64,000 bases of DNA, from contig OZ245783.1 of the NCBI GenBank assembly GCA_965227875.1, positions 2,852,001 through 2,916,000 on the forward strand, read 5' to 3'. The position numbers and the translations under genes were made by a program. This stretch comes from G965227875 sp965227875 (GTDB lineage: Bacteria; Pseudomonadota; Alphaproteobacteria; Rhizobiales; JAJFHC01). The notes under the pieces were generated by a model that was not told the origin of the DNA, searched no databases, and worked only from the letters and a program-made list of their open reading frames with translations. This document shows, in pieces, positions 33,476 to 41,912 of the stretch (positions within the stretch are counted from its first letter, which is position 1; each line of letters begins with the position of its first letter).

Positions 33476-35377
33476 TCAGATGCGGCCGTTGCGCCGCAGG
33501 AAGTCGACGATCTGCGCGGCCAGTGTGTCGGCGTCCTCGCGTGCGCTGTCCAGCACCACCTCGGCGTTTTCCGGCGCTTCGTAGGCGGAGTCGATGCCGG
33601 TGAAGTTTTTGAGCTCGCCGGCGCGCGCCTTCTTGTAGAGGCCCTTTGGATCCCGCGATTCGCAGACCTCCAGCGGCGTGTCGACGAAGATCTCCACGAA
33701 CTCGCCGTCCTCCATGAGCGAGCGGGCCAGACGGCGCTCCGACCGGAAGGGCGAGATGAACGACACCAGCACGATCAGGCCGGCGTCGACCATGAGCCGC
33801 GAGACCTCCGCCACCCGGCGGATGTTCTCCACCCGGTCCTCGTCGGTGAAGCCGAGGTCCTTGTTCAGCCCGTGGCGCACATTGTCGCCGTCCAGCAGAT
33901 AGGTGCGCTTGCCGAGCCCGTGAAGCTTCTGTTCGAGCCGGTCGGCGACGGTCGACTTGCCGGCGCCGGAAAGCCCGGTGAACCACAGCACGCAGGGCCG
34001 CTGCGCGTTCATCCGGGTGCGCGCGGACTTGTCGATCTTCATCTCGTGCCAGACGATGTTGTCGGCCCGGCGCAGCGCGAAGTCGATGATCCCGGCGCCC
34101 ACCGTGGCGTTCGTGATCCGGTCGATGAGCACGAAGGACCCGGTCTGGCGGTTGGTCGCGTAGGGGTCGAATGGAACCGGACGGTCGAGCGCCATCTTGC
34201 AGTAACCGATCTCGTTCAGGTCGAGCGTCTTGGCCGCAAGCCGGTCGAGCGTGTTGACGTCGACCCGGTGGGTGAGATCGGTGATCTGCGCGGTCGCGGT
34301 CGCCGTCGCGAAGCGGATCAGGTAGGGCCGTTCCGGCAGCATCGCCTCGGTGTCCATCCACACCAGATGTACCGCGAACTGGTCCGCGGTGTGGGACCGC
34401 GCGTCGGCGTCGGCGAGGGTGTCGCCGCGGCTGATGTCGATCTCCTCGGCGAGGGAAACGGAAACCGCCTGGCCCGCCCGTGCGGTCTCGAGATCGCCCG
34501 ACGGCCCGATGATCCGGCTGACGGTGCCCGTCTTGCCCGTCAGTCCGCTGGCGACCGTCATGCCGCGGGTGATCTCGCCCGAGGCGATGGTGCCGCTGTA
34601 GCCGCGGAAGTCGGCGCTGGGCCGGTTGACCCACTGGACAGGCATGCGGAACGGCGCGGCCTCGGGCTCCCGGACCACATCGATGGTCTCGAGGACTTCC
34701 ATGAGCGGCGGACCGTCGTACCACGCCATGTCACCGGATGCCTCGAACACGTTGGCGCCGGTGAGCGCCGACAGCGGCACGCAGCGCACGTCGTCCAGGC
34801 CGAGCCCTGCGGCGAAGCGCCGATAGTCCGAGACGATGGCATCGAAGACAGCCTCGTCGTGGTCCACAAGGTCCATCTTGTTGACCGCCAGCACCACGTG
34901 GCGAATGCCGAACAGCGAGACGATGTAGCTGTGGCGCCGCGTCTGGGTCAGCACGCCCTTGCGCGCGTCGACGAGGATGACGGCGACGTCCGCCGTCGAG
35001 GCGCCTGTCGCCATGTTTCGCGTGTACTGTTCGTGGCCCGGCGTGTCGGCGGCGATGAACTTGCGGCGGTCGGTCTCGAAATAGCGGTAGGCGACGTCGA
35101 TCGTGATGCCCTGTTCGCGTTCCGCCTGAAGGCCGTCGACGAGCAGGGCCAGGTCGATCTCCGCACCCTGCGTTCCGTACTTGCGGCTCTCGGTCCGGGT
35201 GGCGGACAACTGGTCCTCGAACACCGTCCGCGAATCGTAGAGCAGGCGTCCGAGCAGCGTCGACTTGCCGTCGTCCACCGAGCCGCAGGTGAGGAACCGC
35301 AGCTGGTCCTTGGCGTCCTGCGCCGCGAGGAAGGCGTCGATGTCGAGCCGCGGCGGCGCGGCAGCCTCGTTGGGCAT
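33476..35377 (-). CDS. cysNC: Bifunctional sulfate adenylyltransferase subunit 1 / APS kinase CysNC
   Basis: The 633-residue fusion starts with an EF-Tu-like GTPase (P-loop GSVDDGKSTLLGRL near residue 31, DTPGHEQY, NKMDL) and beta-barrel domains, forming the CysN part. From about residue 450 an APS kinase domain follows with P-loop GLSGAGKS and LDGDNVRHGLNKDLGF. With CysD it makes APS from sulfate and ATP, and the kinase half converts APS to PAPS. The fusion is common in Alphaproteobacteria. Its ATG shares one base with the cysD stop (TGATG), indicating translational coupling. Confidence 0.96.
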   Translation of the reverse strand: MPNEAAAPPRLDIDAFLAAQDAKDQLRFLTCGSVDDGKSTLLGRLLYDSRTVFEDQLSATRTESRKYGTQGAEIDLALLVDGLQAEREQGITIDVAYRYFETDRRKFIAADTPGHEQYTRNMATGASTADVAVILVDARKGVLTQTRRHSYIVSLFGIRHVVLAVNKMDLVDHDEAVFDAIVSDYRRFAAGLGLDDVRCVPLSALTGANVFEASGDMAWYDGPPLMEVLETIDVVREPEAAPFRMPVQWVNRPSADFRGYSGTIASGEITRGMTVASGLTGKTGTVSRIIGPSGDLETARAGQAVSVSLAEEIDISRGDTLADADARSHTADQFAVHLVWMDTEAMLPERPYLIRFATATATAQITDLTHRVDVNTLDRLAAKTLDLNEIGYCKMALDRPVPFDPYATNRQTGSFVLIDRITNATVGAGIIDFALRRADNIVWHEMKIDKSARTRMNAQRPCVLWFTGLSGAGKSTVADRLEQKLHGLGKRTYLLDGDNVRHGLNKDLGFTDEDRVENIRRVAEVSRLMVDAGLIVLVSFISPFRSERRLARSLMEDGEFVEIFVDTPLEVCESRDPKGLYKKARAGELKNFTGIDSAYEAPENAEVVLDSAREDADTLAAQIVDFLRRNGRI

Positions 35378-36273
35378 CAGAAATACCCTTCCTGTTTCTT
35401 GGCTTCCATCGATCCGATCTGGTCGCTGTCGATCACCCGTCCCTGGCGTTCCGAACTGCGGCTCTGCAGCAGTTCGAGAATGATGTCGGGCACCGTCGCT
35501 GCGTCGGAGTCCACCGCGCCGGTGAGCGGATAGCAGCCGAGCGTGCGGAAGCGCACCATGCGCTGTTCGGGCACTTCGCCCGGCTCCAGCGGCAACCGGT
35601 CGTCGTCGACCATCACCGTCACGCCGTCGCGCTCGACTACCGGCCGGCGCGCGGCAAAATAGAGCGGCACGATGGGGATGTTCTCGCGGTGGATATATTG
35701 CCAGACGTCGAGTTCGGTCCAGTTCGACAGCGGGAAAACGCGGACGCTTTCACCGGGCGAGACGCGCGTGTTGTAGAGGTTCCAGAGCTCAGGGCGCTGG
35801 TTCTTGGGGTCCCACCGGTGCGCCCGCGAGCGGAACGAGAATATGCGTTCCTTTGCCCGCGATTTCTCCTCGTCCCGGCGCGCGCCGCCGAAGGCCGCGT
35901 CGAAGCCGTATGTGTCGAGCGCCTGCTTGAGCGCTTCGGTCTTCATGACGTCGGTGTGCAGCCGGGAGCCATGGCTGACCGGTCCGATCCCGCGCGCCAC
36001 GCCGTCCTGGTTGATGTGCACGATCAGGTCGAGGCCCAGCCGCGCCGCCGTCTCGTCCCGGAAGGCGATCATTTCGCGGAACTTCCAGGTCGTGTCCACG
36101 TGCAGCAGCGGAAAGGGCGGCCTTCCGGGCAGGAAGGCCTTCATCGCCAGATGCAGCATCACCGCCGAATCCTTGCCGATCGAATAGAGCATCACCGGGT
36201 TGCGGAACTCGGCGGCAACCTCGCGGATGATGTGGATGCTTTCCGACTCGAGCCGGTCGAGGTGTTTCAGCAT
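35377..36273 (-). CDS. cysD: Sulfate adenylyltransferase subunit 2 CysD
   Basis: This 298-residue protein starts MLKHLDRLESESIHIIREV and carries the PP-loop motif YSIGKDSAVMLHLA. Further family segments are AFGGARRDEEKSRAKERIF, RVFPLSNWTELDVWQYI and, at the C-terminus, SERQGRVIDSDQIGSM. It is the catalytic subunit that adenylates sulfate. The start at 36273 matches the normal family N-terminus and length; an upstream in-frame ATG at 36354 would add 27 atypical residues. First gene of cysD-cysNC-cysQ. Confidence 0.95.
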   Translation of the reverse strand: MLKHLDRLESESIHIIREVAAEFRNPVMLYSIGKDSAVMLHLAMKAFLPGRPPFPLLHVDTTWKFREMIAFRDETAARLGLDLIVHINQDGVARGIGPVSHGSRLHTDVMKTEALKQALDTYGFDAAFGGARRDEEKSRAKERIFSFRSRAHRWDPKNQRPELWNLYNTRVSPGESVRVFPLSNWTELDVWQYIHRENIPIVPLYFAARRPVVERDGVTVMVDDDRLPLEPGEVPEQRMVRFRTLGCYPLTGAVDSDAATVPDIILELLQSRSSERQGRVIDSDQIGSMEAKKQEGYF

Positions 36274-36528
36274 GATCTGGGTTTTGACCTCAACACGCCC
36301 CAGCGGTCCGTGGTCCGCATCAGGGCGCCGGGTTGCGACGGAGATGATGCCCATTATGTCAGGGCAGGATACGCTATCTATCGTGCCGCAGCGCCCGACT
36401 GCAAGTTTTGTTCAGACGGGATTGGGCAGGAGTACACACCCGTCGTTCATGTATTCGGGTCTTGAAGGATGTTTCGCTTTCTGAAAAAATGATCAACAGT
36501 GGAGTAGTTAATAAAATAGAACGAAAAA
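36274..36528. promoter_or_regulatory. Divergent region between cysD and the Roco gene, with AT-rich end
   Basis: No gene is supported. The cysD side is ordinary high-GC DNA. From about 36470 the base composition drops sharply and continues low into the Roco coding start. A TAAAAT element (5 of 6 matches to TATAAT) at 36512-36517 sits about 12 bases before the Roco ATG and would give a very short leader; no convincing -35 or ribosome site accompanies it. Confidence 0.3.
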
Positions 36529-39500
36529 ATGGATGATATAGACGCAGATTCAGAAGAGAGTGTAAAAGTATATGAAATTGGCTCTTCTGAAGGATTTGAA
36601 GAGGCCGAAAGAAGAATTGAAGTCGTCCTCGGAGGAGGAAAGACAGTTCTTGATCTATCCGGACTAGGCCTTCTCGAGTTGCCGCTTTCGGCTTCCAAAA
36701 TTAGTGGCCTCGTTCACGTATGTCTGGGATATCCGGAAGCCGTCAGGAAAAAGCCCAAATTTGCGCGTACCAAATCCGACAAAAAGATGTGTAACGCGGT
36801 GAAATCGCTCCCCGCGTCATTTCTCATTGCGAATTCGAAACTCGCAACGCTCGATCTGGACGGCAACCAACTGACGGCCCTGCCGCCGGAGATCGGCGGC
36901 CTCGCGTCGCTCGAATGGCTCCATCTGAACGGCAACCAGCTGACGGCCCTGCCGCCGGAGATCGGCGGCCTCGCGTCGCTCCAAGGGCTCGATCTGAACG
37001 GCAACCAGCTGACGGCCCTGCCGCCGGAGATCGGCGGCCTCGCGTCGCTCGAATGGCTCCATCTGGACGGCAACCAGCTGACGGCCCTGCCGCCGGAGAT
37101 CGGCGGCCTCGCGTCGCTCGAATGGCTCCATCTGGACGGCAACCAGCTGACGGCCCTGCCGCCGGAGATCGGCGGCCTCGCGTCGCTCGAATGGCTCCAT
37201 CTGAACGGCAACCAGCTGACGGCCCTGCCGCCGGAGATCGGCGGCCTCGCGTCGCTCGAATGGCTCGATCTGGACGGCAACCAGCTGACGGCCCTGCCGC
37301 CGGAGATCGGCGGCCTCGCGTCGCTCGCAACGCTCCATCTGAACGGCAACCAGCTGACGGCCCTGCCGCCGGAGATCGGCGGCCTCGCGTTGCTCCAAGG
37401 GCTCCATCTGAACGGCAACCAGCTGACGGCCCTGCCGCCGGAGATCGGCGGCCTCGCGTCGCTCCAAGGGCTCCATCTGAACGGCAACCAGCTGACGGCC
37501 CTGCCGCCGGAGATCGGCGGCCTCGCGTCGCTCCAAGGGCTCGATCTGGACGGCAACCAGCTGACGGCCCTGCCGCCGGAGATCGGCGGCCTCGCGTCGC
37601 TCCAAGGGCTCGATCTGGACGGCAACCAGCTGACGGCCCTGCCGCCGGAGATCGGCGGCCTCGCGTCGCTCCAAGGGCTCGATCTGGACGGCAACCAGCT
37701 GACGGCCCTGCCGCCGGAGATCGGCGGCCTCGCGTCGCTCCAAGGGCTCGATCTGGACGGCAACCAGCTGACGGCCCTGCCGCCGGAGATCGGCGGCCTC
37801 GCGTCGCTCGAATGGCTCCATCTGGACGGCAACCAGCTGACGGCCCTGCCGCCGGAGATCGGCGGCCTCGCGTCGCTCCAAGGGCTCGATCTGAACGGCA
37901 ACCAGCTGACGGCCCTGCCGCCGGAGATCGGCGGCCTCGCGTCGCTCCAAGGGCTCCATCTGAACGGCAACCAGCTGACGGCCCTGCCGCCGGAGATCGG
38001 CGGCCTCGCGTCGCTCGAATGGCTCGATCTGGACGGCAACCAGCTGCCAGAAACACTGATGCGGGCGTTGGAAGAAGGCGGCGTTTCGGCGTTGTTCGCA
38101 GCGTTCAGGTCCATTCAGCGCGATCATGAGTCAATATTCGAAGCCAAGCTTCTCGTCACAGGTGAAGGCAAAGTAGGAAAGTCCTGGGCCCTTGCAGCCT
38201 TGAGAGGAGAGGATCCCCAGAAATCGGTGGGTGAGGACAATACGACCTATGGTGTCGCAAGAGGCATTTTGCCGGTTCCGCATCCGGAACACGACGGGAC
38301 CGATATTCAACTCAACACCTGGGATTTCGGTGGGCAGAAAGTCTATCGCATCACCCACCAGTTCTTCTTCAGCGAAGACTCTGTCTATCTTCTGGTCTGG
38401 AACCCGCGTGCGGGTGCGGAGCAATGCCAGGTCCGGCAGTGGCTCAGGCGTATCGACTTGCGAACGGGTGGCAACGCACGTGTCATCATGGTGGCTACCC
38501 ATTCACCGAAGGATAGCCCTCAATATCTGCCTGATTATGGTCGCGACAGCCTCCCGGAGGACTTGCAGGGGATGATTGTCGACGAAATTTCCATCGACAG
38601 TGACCGGGGCGACAATATCCAGGAACTGAGAGGCATGATTGCAGCCCACGCCGCTGCGTTGCCGACGATGGGAGAGCCGTTTTCACCAGCGTGGCGCGCG
38701 GCACGGGACCGTGCTTTGCAGTTCGCAATAGAACGACCTTATTTGCGTTACCGCGAGTTTTCTTCGATCTGTAGCGAGGAAGGCATAATCGACGCAGACG
38801 AGGTGTTCACGCTCTTGCGTGTGTTCATGCATGGCCTTGGAAAGGCAATTTATTACGGCAATCGCCAACTCGAAAATTTAACATCGAATTCGGAAGAACG
38901 ACGGCCTCTCCCATTCAATGACGTCCAGTTGGCCGATATCGTCGTCCTCGATGCCGAGTGGTTGAGCAAAGCGTTTGTGCAGGTTCTGGAGGATGAGGCG
39001 ACCAATTCCGCGGGCGGAATGCTCGACCACTCCCGGCTCGACTCGATCTGGAGGACGCACGGCAGGGGTGACTGGCAAATTTACGACGTCGCGGAGCACC
39101 CATACCTGATCCGGCTTATGGCGGCATTCGACATTTCCTACGTCGTGCGAGGGTCCGGCGGAGAAAAGAGTCTTGTCGCACAACTGGTGCCGGGTCTACC
39201 GCCGCCCCTTCCCTGGCGCCACAACAAACTTGCCGATGACGAACGCGACGGCGTCGTGCGCATGGTCTGCAGGCTCGGACACGAGGCGCCCGGCCTCATG
39301 GCCCGGCTGACCGTTCAAACCGCGCCGTACCACGTCCGGACCAAAGTCGGGCGTGGACTGTTCTGGAAGGAAGGTGTGTTCCTGAAAGAGGAGGCGTTCG
39401 GCAACGAAGCGCTGATTTCAATCGAAGGCACCGAAAGGCCGGTGCTCAATGTTACCGTCGTCGGTTCGCAGCCGGGCTGGTTTCTTGGCGACCTATATCG

Positions 39501-40347
39501 AACCGTGGAGCAACTGTTCCAGTTTTGGCCCGGCCTTGAGAAGAAGTACAAGATCCGGTGCCCTGCAAAACGAAACGACGGCTCGCTATGCGACGGTGAG
39601 TTCGACTTCGATTTCATCGTCAGGCAGCACAAAAAGTCTCGGGAAAAACTGCATACCTGCCAAAACTGCGACGAGGAGTTTACCTCGGCGCATCTGCTCG
39701 AAGGCTTCGGAAGCGTCACGCAGGAACGATCGTCCGACGTCATGGAAGTTCAGGCGAAGTTCCTCGCCCGGACCGTCGAAGCGCCATGCCCGCGAGCGTT
39801 TCTGCTGGAACCGGTCGACTGGGAAATGAGCCACATGCTCAAGCGTTCCGGGTGGGACCCCGTCGGCAAGCGGCTTCGGATCACGCTGCTTTCCGAATAC
39901 TCCTTCAAGAAAACCGTATCGAAGGAGTTCAAAATTTATCCGGGCTGGGTCAAAGCATTCTTTCCGATCATTCGCATAACGGCACTGGCGCTCACCGGGG
40001 CGGCTGTGCCGATGTCAGGCGATGTCGCGGTTCAACTCTCGGAAGGGGCAAGTTTCATGTCGAATGTCGCCGGGCTCGTTCCGGACAGCCCGTTGGTGGA
40101 CAATCCGAAATCCCTCCACAAGAAAAAAGGGGACGATCCGCCTGTCGCATGGGTGTCGGGGGCGGACCTGGAAGTTCTGGACACATTCTTGAAGAGCCAA
40201 GGTCTGGCACCGCAGTTTGGTGGAATGAAGTTTGCCAAAATCGGCGGCAAATATCTTTGGGTTACGGCGGAGGAAGCCGAGCGGCATGCCGAACCGGAAC
40301 CCAAGCTTACATATGTGCCGAATTCCAACGGGTCCAATTCACCCTGA
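36529..40347 (+). CDS. Roco-type protein: leucine-rich repeats, Roc GTPase, COR-like region, zinc ribbon
   Basis: This 1,272-residue protein has an acidic N-terminal region, then 17 near-identical 23-residue leucine-rich repeats plus a degenerate 18th (about 113-510). The Roc GTPase has P-loop GEGKVGKS at 545-552, switch-II DFGGQ at 599-603, and a THSPKD element at 657-662 in the place of the G4 motif. A COR-like region of about 300 residues follows. A zinc-ribbon-like set C1011, C1021, C1044, C1047 comes next, then a basic C-terminal part with a hydrophobic stretch near 1145-1165. Roco proteins are dimeric GTPase switches related to LRRK2 and bacterial CtRoco; the partner here is unknown. 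The first 300 bases are markedly AT-rich against the region, and the ATG has no clear ribosome site. It stands alone between the cys operon and an unrelated operon, which suggests acquisition. Confidence 0.92.
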   Translation: MDDIDADSEESVKVYEIGSSEGFEEAERRIEVVLGGGKTVLDLSGLGLLELPLSASKISGLVHVCLGYPEAVRKKPKFARTKSDKKMCNAVKSLPASFLIANSKLATLDLDGNQLTALPPEIGGLASLEWLHLNGNQLTALPPEIGGLASLQGLDLNGNQLTALPPEIGGLASLEWLHLDGNQLTALPPEIGGLASLEWLHLDGNQLTALPPEIGGLASLEWLHLNGNQLTALPPEIGGLASLEWLDLDGNQLTALPPEIGGLASLATLHLNGNQLTALPPEIGGLALLQGLHLNGNQLTALPPEIGGLASLQGLHLNGNQLTALPPEIGGLASLQGLDLDGNQLTALPPEIGGLASLQGLDLDGNQLTALPPEIGGLASLQGLDLDGNQLTALPPEIGGLASLQGLDLDGNQLTALPPEIGGLASLEWLHLDGNQLTALPPEIGGLASLQGLDLNGNQLTALPPEIGGLASLQGLHLNGNQLTALPPEIGGLASLEWLDLDGNQLPETLMRALEEGGVSALFAAFRSIQRDHESIFEAKLLVTGEGKVGKSWALAALRGEDPQKSVGEDNTTYGVARGILPVPHPEHDGTDIQLNTWDFGGQKVYRITHQFFFSEDSVYLLVWNPRAGAEQCQVRQWLRRIDLRTGGNARVIMVATHSPKDSPQYLPDYGRDSLPEDLQGMIVDEISIDSDRGDNIQELRGMIAAHAAALPTMGEPFSPAWRAARDRALQFAIERPYLRYREFSSICSEEGIIDADEVFTLLRVFMHGLGKAIYYGNRQLENLTSNSEERRPLPFNDVQLADIVVLDAEWLSKAFVQVLEDEATNSAGGMLDHSRLDSIWRTHGRGDWQIYDVAEHPYLIRLMAAFDISYVVRGSGGEKSLVAQLVPGLPPPLPWRHNKLADDERDGVVRMVCRLGHEAPGLMARLTVQTAPYHVRTKVGRGLFWKEGVFLKEEAFGNEALISIEGTERPVLNVTVVGSQPGWFLGDLYRTVEQLFQFWPGLEKKYKIRCPAKRNDGSLCDGEFDFDFIVRQHKKSREKLHTCQNCDEEFTSAHLLEGFGSVTQERSSDVMEVQAKFLARTVEAPCPRAFLLEPVDWEMSHMLKRSGWDPVGKRLRITLLSEYSFKKTVSKEFKIYPGWVKAFFPIIRITALALTGAAVPMSGDVAVQLSEGASFMSNVAGLVPDSPLVDNPKSLHKKKGDDPPVAWVSGADLEVLDTFLKSQGLAPQFGGMKFAKIGGKYLWVTAEEAERHAEPEPKLTYVPNSNGSNSP
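36865..38037 (+). repeat. 17 tandem 69-bp units encoding the leucine-rich repeats
   Basis: Counting from one AAC codon of NQLTALPPEIGGLA to the next, 17 units fill exactly 1,173 bases. The nucleotide sequence is nearly invariant, including third codon positions. Only four short places vary: GAATGG/CAAGGG/GCAACG, CAT/GAT, AAC/GAC, and one S-to-L change near 37390. Because 69 is a multiple of 3, other frames on both strands also stay open across the array. Confidence 0.97.
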
Positions 40348-40396
40348 CAGTAATTTTCGAACGAGGTGTTCGCGGCGTGACGGACCGCGGCAATCG

Positions 40397-41119
40397 CTAA
40401 TTTAGTTCGTGCATCAGGCAGGGCGGCGAGGCGTAGCTGCGGGTTTCGTTGGGGTCCCCGTCGTCCACTGCGGAGGTCGCGACGGCCGCCTTTCCGGAAA
40501 CCGCCGGACCCCGGTGAAACCGCAACAGCCGGTCCTCGGTCACGATGGTGTCCATGGGTATGTCGTGGGGCTGGGGATGGATGGTCTCCAGGCGCGCGCT
40601 TTCCAGGCCGACGCCAATGGCCAGCGGGCGCGGCCGCGCTGCCGCCAGGGTGCGGTCGTAGTATCCGCCGCCGTAACCCAGCCGGAAACCCGCGGTGTCG
40701 AAGCCGACCAGAGGCACGATCAGCACGTCCGGCGTCACGGGCTCGCGCTCGGCGGGCACGGGAATGTTCCAGTGGCCGCGCGTCATCTTCATGCCCGGCC
40801 ACCAGCGCCAGAACTCGACGGGACAGTCCTTTTCGACGACCACGGGTACGGCGGCATGCACACCGGTCTGGATGAGATCCAGGAGCAGCGGGCGCAGGTC
40901 CAGTTCGCCCTTGATGGGCCAGTAGAAACCGAGAGACCTTGGCGCGGCGGCGGCGAGTTCCCTGGCAAGCGTGCGCACCATGTGCCCGGTGACCTCCCGT
41001 CTGAAGTCCGCCGGAAGAGTCTTGCGTGCCGCGAGACGTTCCGCCCGCCATGCCCTACGGCGCGCACGCATTAGCGGCCAGGCGTCGCCTTCCGTCGCGG
41101 CCGTTTCGGGCATGGCCAT
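40397..41119 (-). CDS. 5-formyltetrahydrofolate cyclo-ligase
   Basis: The 240-residue protein has the family motifs: a basic RARRRAWRAERLAARK start region, FYWPIKGELDLRPL, and PLVGFDTAGFRLGYGGGYYDRTLA, followed by the late family segment HPQPHDIPMDTIVTEDRL. The enzyme converts 5-formyl-THF to 5,10-methenyl-THF with ATP. The ATG at 41119 shares its A with the upstream stop (TGATG); a second ATG two codons later is also possible. The C-terminal tail after the core (about 25 residues) is longer than usual and looks unconserved. Last gene of a three-gene coupled operon. Confidence 0.92.
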   Translation of the reverse strand: MAMPETAATEGDAWPLMRARRRAWRAERLAARKTLPADFRREVTGHMVRTLARELAAAAPRSLGFYWPIKGELDLRPLLLDLIQTGVHAAVPVVVEKDCPVEFWRWWPGMKMTRGHWNIPVPAEREPVTPDVLIVPLVGFDTAGFRLGYGGGYYDRTLAAARPRPLAIGVGLESARLETIHPQPHDIPMDTIVTEDRLLRFHRGPAVSGKAAVATSAVDDGDPNETRSYASPPCLMHELN

Positions 41120-41460
41120 CAGCTTTCCGTTCCCGTGTCTTCGAGGGCTTTCAGCGCGTGCCTGGCATGGGCGACTGCCGCGCCGGCGCGCATTTCTGCG
41201 GCGACCCAGACCGCTTCCATGATGTCTTCCGGCGTGGCGCCGGCCGCCGCGGCGGCCCGGGCGTGATGCGCGATGCAGTGCGGGCACTGGGTCACGTGCG
41301 CGCAGGCCACGGCGATCAGCTGACGGGTCTGCTCCGGCAACCGGCCCTCTTCGAAGACGGCCTTGCTGAAGGCCTCGAAGGCCTCGTGCTGGGGAGGGGC
41401 GAGCGCACGCGCCCTCAGTCTGCGCCCGCGCGGGGCTCCGGATTCACTGTCGGCGCCCAT
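41119..41460 (-). CDS. Carboxymuconolactone decarboxylase / AhpD-like protein
   Basis: This 113-residue all-helical protein carries LPEQTRQLIAVACAHVTQCP followed by HCIAHHARAAAAAGATPEDI, that is, the CxxC-x3-H active site of AhpD-like peroxidase-partner proteins, then a VWVAAEMRAGAAVAHA helix. AhpD-like proteins use the cysteine pair for thiol redox chemistry; the exact substrate is unknown. The ATG at 41460 overlaps the stop of the upstream small gene, and its own stop overlaps the next start, so translation is coupled on both sides. A longer in-frame extension upstream looks like read-through of the neighbouring gene and was not used. Confidence 0.87.
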   Translation of the reverse strand: MGADSESGAPRGRRLRARALAPPQHEAFEAFSKAVFEEGRLPEQTRQLIAVACAHVTQCPHCIAHHARAAAAAGATPEDIMEAVWVAAEMRAGAAVAHARHALKALEDTGTES

Positions 41461-41792
41461 CACCGCTTCTCCGGCGGCTTGTGGGACCGGGGCGCATCCA
41501 TGTGAAGCTCCGCTTCTTCCAGCATGCGTCCGTTCTCCAGCAGCAGCCGGGCCACGGCCGCCGGCCGGCGCCACCTGATCGCTTCGTAGACCGCCAGCGA
41601 AACCAGGGCGACGATCGTGTCGTTATAGCCGAAGCGGCTGACGCTGCGGCGCACGGCGGGGAGCAGGGCGCAGACGCAGTCGGACCGGTGTTCGCAGGCG
41701 GCCGGGAGCACCGGCGGCAGACCGGGGACGACCGGCTCACCCGGTGCCCCGGGCGGCTTGGGGGAGGGTCGGAACGTGCTTTCGAACCACAT
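41460..41792 (-). CDS. Small protein of unknown function, 110 residues
   Basis: I do not recognise this protein. It starts MWFESTFRPSPKPPG, with ACGGAGC about 8 bases before the ATG at 41792. It has a proline-rich segment, a cysteine cluster (CEHRSDCVCALLP, about residues 37-49) and a C-terminal helical part (DTIVALVSLAVYEAIRWRRP). It is the first gene of a coupled operon with an AhpD-like protein and 5-formyl-THF cyclo-ligase, and is divergent from a LysR gene that may control it. The cysteines and the redox neighbour hint at a thiol-related role, but this is weak inference. Confidence 0.7.
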   Translation of the reverse strand: MWFESTFRPSPKPPGAPGEPVVPGLPPVLPAACEHRSDCVCALLPAVRRSVSRFGYNDTIVALVSLAVYEAIRWRRPAAVARLLLENGRMLEEAELHMDAPRSHKPPEKR

Positions 41793-41912
41793 GACATTGC
41801 TCCGTGAACGAGAACGTGAGACGGCGTCTCGCTCCTTGACGCAAGTGTTCGATATCGCTTGAAGTAAGTCTAACGAATATAATTGCAGTTTCAATGCGGA
41901 AATTTTGCACTA
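41793..41912. promoter_or_regulatory. Divergent control region between the LysR gene and the AhpD-like operon
   Basis: A perfect TATAAT lies at 41878-41883, about 30 bases before the LysR start, without a good -35. A 13-base palindrome, GAGACG-G-CGTCTC, sits at 41818-41830 close to the minus-strand operon. The partial dyad TTCGATATCGCTTGAA at 41848-41863 resembles the T-N11-A boxes bound by LysR proteins. Confidence 0.4.

Noticed and set aside
36865..38037. Tandem repeats considered as a CRISPR array
   Set aside because: Units are directly adjacent without unique spacers and encode a leucine-rich repeat in frame.
36714..38129. Three antisense frames and one extra plus frame across the leucine-rich repeat array
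   Set aside because: The 69-bp unit is a multiple of three, so a frame without a stop in one unit is open in all. Only the Roco frame continues into recognisable GTPase domains.
41461..41574. N-terminal extension of the AhpD-like protein
   Set aside because: It overlaps the upstream small gene out of frame, and the TGATG junction at 41460 gives a normal-length protein.
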